Positions 21,848 to 25,086 of a stretch of DNA of 25,086 bases are shown piece by piece. The stretch's first letter is position 1. Each line of letters opens with the position of its first letter. The translations under genes and the position numbers were made by a program. Under the pieces are notes generated by a model. It made no database searches. It saw only the letters and a program-made list of their open reading frames with translations, and had not been told where the DNA came from. Source of the DNA: Holophagales bacterium UBA5704 (lineage in GTDB: Bacteria; Acidobacteriota; Thermoanaerobaculia; Multivoradales; UBA5704); the NCBI GenBank assembly GCA_002420005.1, contig DIHE01000023.1, positions 43,732 to 68,817 on the forward strand, read 5' to 3'.

Positions 21848-23076
21848 CGTTCGTCCCTTTCCAGTGGAATCAGCACCGCGACGTCCTGCGCCAGATGGTC
21901 GATGCGGGGCCGCCGCGCGACGCGCCCATAGGCCCCGGCGGCCCGGCCGTCGATCGTGTACACCCCGAGGCAAGGATAAACGTCCCCTCCCGGCGCCGCC
22001 AGGGGCACCGCGGTGAAACGCCGTTGCGCCACCCAGTGGCGCGGCCACCAGCGCACGCCGCGGCGAATCGTCTTCCATTCCCGCGCCTCGGTGGCCCCCT
22101 CCACGCCGATCAGATCCCCCACCCGCCCCAGCACGGGCTTGAGCACCCACGCAGTCGCGTCGCGCCAGCTCACCTCGCGCGGGTCGCGGGTCTCCGGCAG
22201 GAGCCTCCGCCAGGTGGGCACCCGTGTCGCCAGCCGGTCCCAGACCAGGGGAAACCGCTTGCTCTGGGTGAGGAGCGCGCCGGCCGGGTTGCTGATCGGC
22301 GTCTCTGCGCCGGCGAGAAAGCGCTCCCAGCCGCTGGCCCGGGGCAGGTTGGGCAGCCACTCGGCCGGGAAGAAGCGGAGAAGAAAATCGACCGGCCCGC
22401 TGAACGCGAGGCTCTCCAGGTGCGCGCGGCCCGCCGTCCAGCGCAGGTGGTCCGGCCCGGTCAACACCGGGCGGAGCCCCCGGGCCTCCAGCTCGCGGGC
22501 GAGATAGACCATGACCTGCCGGTCATCGCTGTACGCCGTGGCATGGACCAGGGCCACCGTCGCTCCTGCCGGCACCGCGGCGGCCACCGCGTCGGTGAGG
22601 CGGCCGGCGGGGTCTCCCGCCGGCTCGGTCCCCGGAACATGCGCGGCCATGAGACGGGCAAACCCGGAGGCCTCGTTGAAGCCACCCGGGACGTCCGAGT
22701 TCACCTCGGAGATCCGCCACCCCTCGGGGGTCCAATGGAAATCGAAGCGCAAGACGCGCGCCGCACCGCGCGAAGCGCCACCGCCGCGGGCACCGGCGAG
22801 CGCCCGGCGGAGGGGCCGCGGCAGGCTCAGCTCCCGCTGCAGGTCCGGCCGCTCCAGCAACTCGGCCTCGGCCGCCTGCGTTTCGGCGGCGAGCGCCTCC
22901 GCCAAAGTCGCGAGCTCGCTCCAGGCGGCGCGGGGCACGACGAGCGGATACGGCGCGAGGGTGGCGACGTCCTCGACTTGCGGGTCCCACTTGCAGCAGT
23001 CGAAGATCGCCTGCCGCCGCACACCCGCGAAGAGGAGGGGATCGAGGGCCGGCGCCGGGCGCCAGGGAACGGTCAC
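21844..23076 (-). CDS. Glutathionylspermidine synthase family ATP-grasp protein (YjfC-like)
   Basis: A protein of 410 residues of the GSP_synth family, ATP-grasp ligases that join an amine to a carboxyl group in peptides such as glutathione. The best block is RFDFHWTPEGWRISEVNSD (110-128) with PGGFNEASGF (130-139), holding the Arg, Asp, Glu and Asn expected for Mg-ATP binding. Further family features are the ISNP...LLTQSKRFPLVWDRL stretch, WVLKPVLGRVGDLIGV and WVAQRRFTAVPL. The amidase half found in E. coli Gsp is absent, as in YjfC. The GTG at 23076 overlaps the DUF350 stop (GTGA). DUF350 plus YjfC-like genes are also neighbours in the E. coli yjf operon, which supports both calls. The real substrate is unknown. 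Confidence 0.85.
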   Translation of the reverse strand: MTVPWRPAPALDPLLFAGVRRQAIFDCCKWDPQVEDVATLAPYPLVVPRAAWSELATLAEALAAETQAAEAELLERPDLQRELSLPRPLRRALAGARGGGASRGAARVLRFDFHWTPEGWRISEVNSDVPGGFNEASGFARLMAAHVPGTEPAGDPAGRLTDAVAAAVPAGATVALVHATAYSDDRQVMVYLARELEARGLRPVLTGPDHLRWTAGRAHLESLAFSGPVDFLLRFFPAEWLPNLPRASGWERFLAGAETPISNPAGALLTQSKRFPLVWDRLATRVPTWRRLLPETRDPREVSWRDATAWVLKPVLGRVGDLIGVEGATEAREWKTIRRGVRWWPRHWVAQRRFTAVPLAAPGGDVYPCLGVYTIDGRAAGAYGRVARRPRIDHLAQDVAVLIPLERDER

Positions 23077-23873
23077 GCCCACGGGCCGGCCGCCTGGACG
23101 GCGACCGCACCCAGGCCCAGATAGAGCAGGGCCGGGACCACCCCATGCGTCAGCACCGGCCGCACCGGAGCCTCGGCCGACGGGCGGAGCAACCGTTCCA
23201 GCACGACGGCGAGAACCAGGAGGAAGGCCACCGGCCAGCCCTGCGCCGCGAAGTCCTGCAGCGTCGGCCCCGCGCCTTCCCAATCACCCGCCACGGACCT
23301 CCCGAGGATCAGACCCGCACTCAGAAAAAACCCGGCGGCCCGCACCCCGGAGGCGGCGTCGCGGTCGATCGTCACCGCATCGGCCACCGCGGTGAGGCGG
23401 TGCAGGACGATCCACAGAAAGAACAGAGCCCCGGTGGCCAGGAGGGCGCAGAACACCACCACCCACCAGCCCGGCCCGTCTCCGATGTTACCGCCGGCAA
23501 AACAGAGGGTGATGCCGAGCAGCGCACCGGCGAGCGCCACGGCGGCGGCCCTGTTGCCGCGCTCGAGGACGTCGTCGCGGGCCCCGAGCCCGAGCCAGGC
23601 GAGGGCACGCAGCCCGAGGCCGGCCCAGGCGATCCCCATCACCAGATAGAATCCGAAATAGACCGGATCGTCGCGCACGTCGGAAGCGGAGAATCGCGCA
23701 AGGACGGCGGCCAGGAGAGCGACCGCCCCCACGGGAGCCGCCACCAGCCACAGGCGCTCCCCACCCCCGCCCGGCCGCCGCGCCACCCGCAACAGGTCGA
23801 GCCCCCAGAGCCCCCAAAGGATGGCGGCGAACGCCAGACTCACGATCAAAGCGAACGTTTCGTCTTCGGACAT
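23073..23873 (-). CDS. DUF350-like integral membrane protein (YjfL-like)
   Basis: A protein of 266 residues with about eight predicted membrane helices (about 8-24, 42-60, 70-95, 108-128, 136-158, 175-193, 211-227, 242-262). Two related halves of the DUF350 type are suggested by RGNRAAAVALAGALLGITLC (105-124) and DRDAASGVRAAGFFLSAGLI (170-189), each a charged loop followed by an Ala/Gly-rich helix. DUF350 proteins have no established biochemical function. Here, as in E. coli yjfL/yjfC, the gene is coupled to a glutathionylspermidine-synthase-like gene. The ATG at 23873 is preceded by a GGAGGGGG stretch and is the first gene of the minus-strand operon. Family call moderately sure. Confidence 0.72.
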   Translation of the reverse strand: MSEDETFALIVSLAFAAILWGLWGLDLLRVARRPGGGGERLWLVAAPVGAVALLAAVLARFSASDVRDDPVYFGFYLVMGIAWAGLGLRALAWLGLGARDDVLERGNRAAAVALAGALLGITLCFAGGNIGDGPGWWVVVFCALLATGALFFLWIVLHRLTAVADAVTIDRDAASGVRAAGFFLSAGLILGRSVAGDWEGAGPTLQDFAAQGWPVAFLLVLAVVLERLLRPSAEAPVRPVLTHGVVPALLYLGLGAVAVQAAGPWA

Positions 23874-23949
23874 CGGTGATCCCCCTCCCGGACGGTGGTC
23901 CGGAGGGTAGCCGCGAAGGAAGCGGCGGGTCAAGAGCGCGGGGGGCCGC

Positions 23950-24414
23950 CTACACCGGCTGCAGCAGGTGGAGGCCCAGACCGCGGCCGGCGAGGATGCG
24001 CTCCAGGGCCTTCAGCCCACAGCCTCCGGCGGCGGGCTCTTCGGTTCCGTCGGCGAGGTGGAAAACGCCGTCCAGCCGGCCGAGGCGGGCCGTCGCCCGG
24101 TCGAGTGCCGCGGCGAGCTGCGATTCTCCGGTGAGGTTGACCCGCAGCACGATGAGCTTGCCGCCGGCTTCCTCCACCCGCAGCAGGTGACGGATCGGGC
24201 CGGCGAAGGGGTCGTCCGCGCCACGCAGGGCGAGCCAGCCTTCCCATTCGCCCCGCTCCGGAAAGGCCGAGCCGGCGACCAGGGCGAGGCGGGCGTGCAA
24301 GGAGCAGGTCAGATCCTCCGCCAGCCGCAGGCAGGCGGCGCCGAGACCTCCCGTGATCACGTAGGCCCCTCCCTCGCGCAACTCCACGGATTCCATCCCC
24401 CGCATCTCGAACAC
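23950..24414 (-). CDS. Solitary half ketoreductase (PKS KR-like) domain protein
   Basis: A protein of 154 residues that matches the first half of a polyketide synthase ketoreductase domain: GGAYVITGGLGAACLRLAED (15-34), ARLALVAGSAFPERGEWEGW (41-60), LIVLRVNLTGESQLAAALDR (87-106) and GRLDGVFHLADGTEEP (112-127). The second half with the catalytic Ser and Tyr is absent. The NADPH loop normally reads TGGLGGIG but is TGGLGAAC here, and the HAAG loop is changed to HLADG. It is therefore unlikely to be an active reductase. AGGAGG (24429-24424) lies 9 bases before the GTG at 24414, which I take as start. A GTG at 24420 is too close to it. It may be a remnant of a PKS gene or a domain reused for binding. 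Confidence 0.65.
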   Translation of the reverse strand: MFEMRGMESVELREGGAYVITGGLGAACLRLAEDLTCSLHARLALVAGSAFPERGEWEGWLALRGADDPFAGPIRHLLRVEEAGGKLIVLRVNLTGESQLAAALDRATARLGRLDGVFHLADGTEEPAAGGCGLKALERILAGRGLGLHLLQPV

Positions 24415-24624
24415 GGCCACGGCCCTCCTTCATCGCATCAGATCGGATCACCGCCCGGCCGCAGCTCCGCCACCCCGGAGAGGCCGAGGCCTTCCGGAGG
24501 GTCGCGTGCTGCGGTTGCTTCATCTGGGTTGCCGAGAATCGGCTCTCTACGGAAGGGGTGCGGTCAAGCGGGCGAAGCGGGACAGACGACCGTCGCCATG
24601 GCCACACCGGCGCCGGGCCACACG
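24415..24624. other. Intergenic stretch between the KR-like gene and the HhH gene
   Basis: About 210 bases without a credible gene on either strand. It must hold the promoter of the KR-like gene on the minus strand. AGGAGG at 24429-24424 is its ribosome site. A TTGACC on the minus strand near 24570 is a possible -35, but no matching -10 was found. The terminator of the HhH gene borders the right side. Confidence 0.4.
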
Positions 24625-24671
24625 AAAAAAAGACCCGCCCGGGTGGAGGGAAACAAAGGCCCCGGGCGGGT
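24625..24671 (-). terminator. Rho-independent terminator of the HhH gene
   Basis: On the minus strand an 11-bp perfect GC-rich stem (24671-24661 with 24643-24633) and 17-base loop is followed, after two bases, by a T7-type run (24631-24625). It begins 29 bases after the stop of the minus-strand HhH gene. All parts of an intrinsic terminator are present. Confidence 0.85.
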
Positions 24672-24700
24672 GGATGTGCTGCAACAAAGGCGACTCCTCC

Positions 24701-25086
24701 TCAGAGAGCCAGCTTCGGAAAACGCCCTTGTGCCGTCAGGGCGACAAGGGCATCGGCGTCGTAGGCCTGGAAACCGAGCTTCTTCAGATCGGAGACGGTG
24801 AGCTGGCGCAGGTCGGCCAGGTGCATCACCCGGTGGCGGGACAGGCGCCAGGCGATCGGCCGCGGCACGCCGAGAGAGGCCCAATAGGGAAGGGCCGACG
24901 CCATCGGCCGGCCGAGCAGGGCCTCGCACTGCGTCAAGGTCGCCTCGGAAAAGCCCGGCACGGAAAGCAGCTCCTCGCGCGTCTTCACCGCGAGCTCCTC
25001 GCGGGTGTGGATGCCGGCGCGCTCCAGCACGCCCGCGGCATGGCGCCGGAGCCCCAGCGCCACCCAGCCCGGGTGCGCAAGGGCCG
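24701..25086 (-). CDS. Helix-hairpin-helix protein (3' end; DUF4332 / RNAP-alpha-CTD-like)
   Basis: The frame is open to the right edge, so the start probably lies outside; the GTG at 25063 is only a fallback start. About 128 residues are visible. Two HhH-type units can be seen: VLERAGIHTREELAVKTREE followed by LLSVPGFSEATLTQCEALLG, and later VMHLADLRQLTVSDLKKLGF. The pattern (a helix, 'ELA/DL..LT..EL..L.GF', a second helix) is that of RNA polymerase alpha C-terminal and DUF4332 domains, which bind DNA or proteins without sequence preference. No catalytic motif is visible. Its transcript ends at the strong terminator downstream. Role unknown. Confidence 0.65.
   Translation of the reverse strand, partial: ALAHPGWVALGLRRHAAGVLERAGIHTREELAVKTREELLSVPGFSEATLTQCEALLGRPMASALPYWASLGVPRPIAWRLSRHRVMHLADLRQLTVSDLKKLGFQAYDADALVALTAQGRFPKLAL

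Noticed and set aside
1..25086. CRISPR arrays, tRNA genes, transposase genes or insertion-sequence ends
   Set aside because: No regularly spaced repeats, cloverleaf sequences, transposase motifs or paired terminal repeats were found on reading both strands.

Overview
The window reads as part of a GC-rich Gram-negative chromosome. It carries an outer-membrane polysaccharide export gene, a Wzz/BY-kinase gene and several genes with signal peptides. The gene mix (Uma2-type nuclease, DUF350 with a glutathionylspermidine-synthase-like protein, Sat-CysC fusion) would suit Acidobacteriota or a similar deep lineage. That placement is an inference from gene content; no marker gene is present. No rRNA, tRNA, insertion sequence or CRISPR array was seen. 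All family names come from reading motifs, not from database searches.

Left part (1-6757): the 5' end of an ECF-type sigma factor gene runs off the left edge on the minus strand, followed by a minus-strand YceI-like secreted protein. Divergent from these is a plus-strand exopolysaccharide operon with overlapping stops and starts: SLBB export protein, Wzz/BY-kinase with a Tyr-Gly repeat, PHP-type tyrosine phosphatase, and a secreted TPR protein. A secreted Ig-like protein follows behind its own promoter-like site. Kinase and phosphatase form the usual phosphorylation switch for chain length and export.

Middle part (6758-10853): a bifunctional ATP sulfurylase/APS kinase and CysQ make PAPS and remove its by-product PAP. 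A Phd/VapC-type toxin-antitoxin pair with a direct-repeat operator candidate comes next, then a nucleotidyltransferase-fold protein.

Main accessory block (10873-18030): seven plus-strand genes, each overlapping the next by 4-10 bases, behind a leaderless-type promoter. They encode a KAS III enzyme, an MBL-fold hydrolase, a PaaK/F390-synthetase-like adenylate-forming enzyme, an extended SDR, a GT21-like membrane glycosyltransferase, a small unknown protein and a GT1 glycosyltransferase. Together they look like a compact pathway that condenses, reduces and glycosylates an acyl-derived lipid. I cannot match it to a characterised pathway, and it is the best candidate here for an undescribed system.

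Right part (18015-25086): a Uma2-family nuclease has its own promoter inside the preceding gene. An ATP-binding protein follows that seems to have lost its AlbA_2 domain by an in-frame deletion. On the minus strand lie a four-gene overlapping set (DUF350 membrane protein, glutathionylspermidine-synthase-like ATP-grasp protein, unknown 254-residue protein, class II Fic protein), a lone half ketoreductase domain, and a helix-hairpin-helix protein running off the right edge with a clear terminator.
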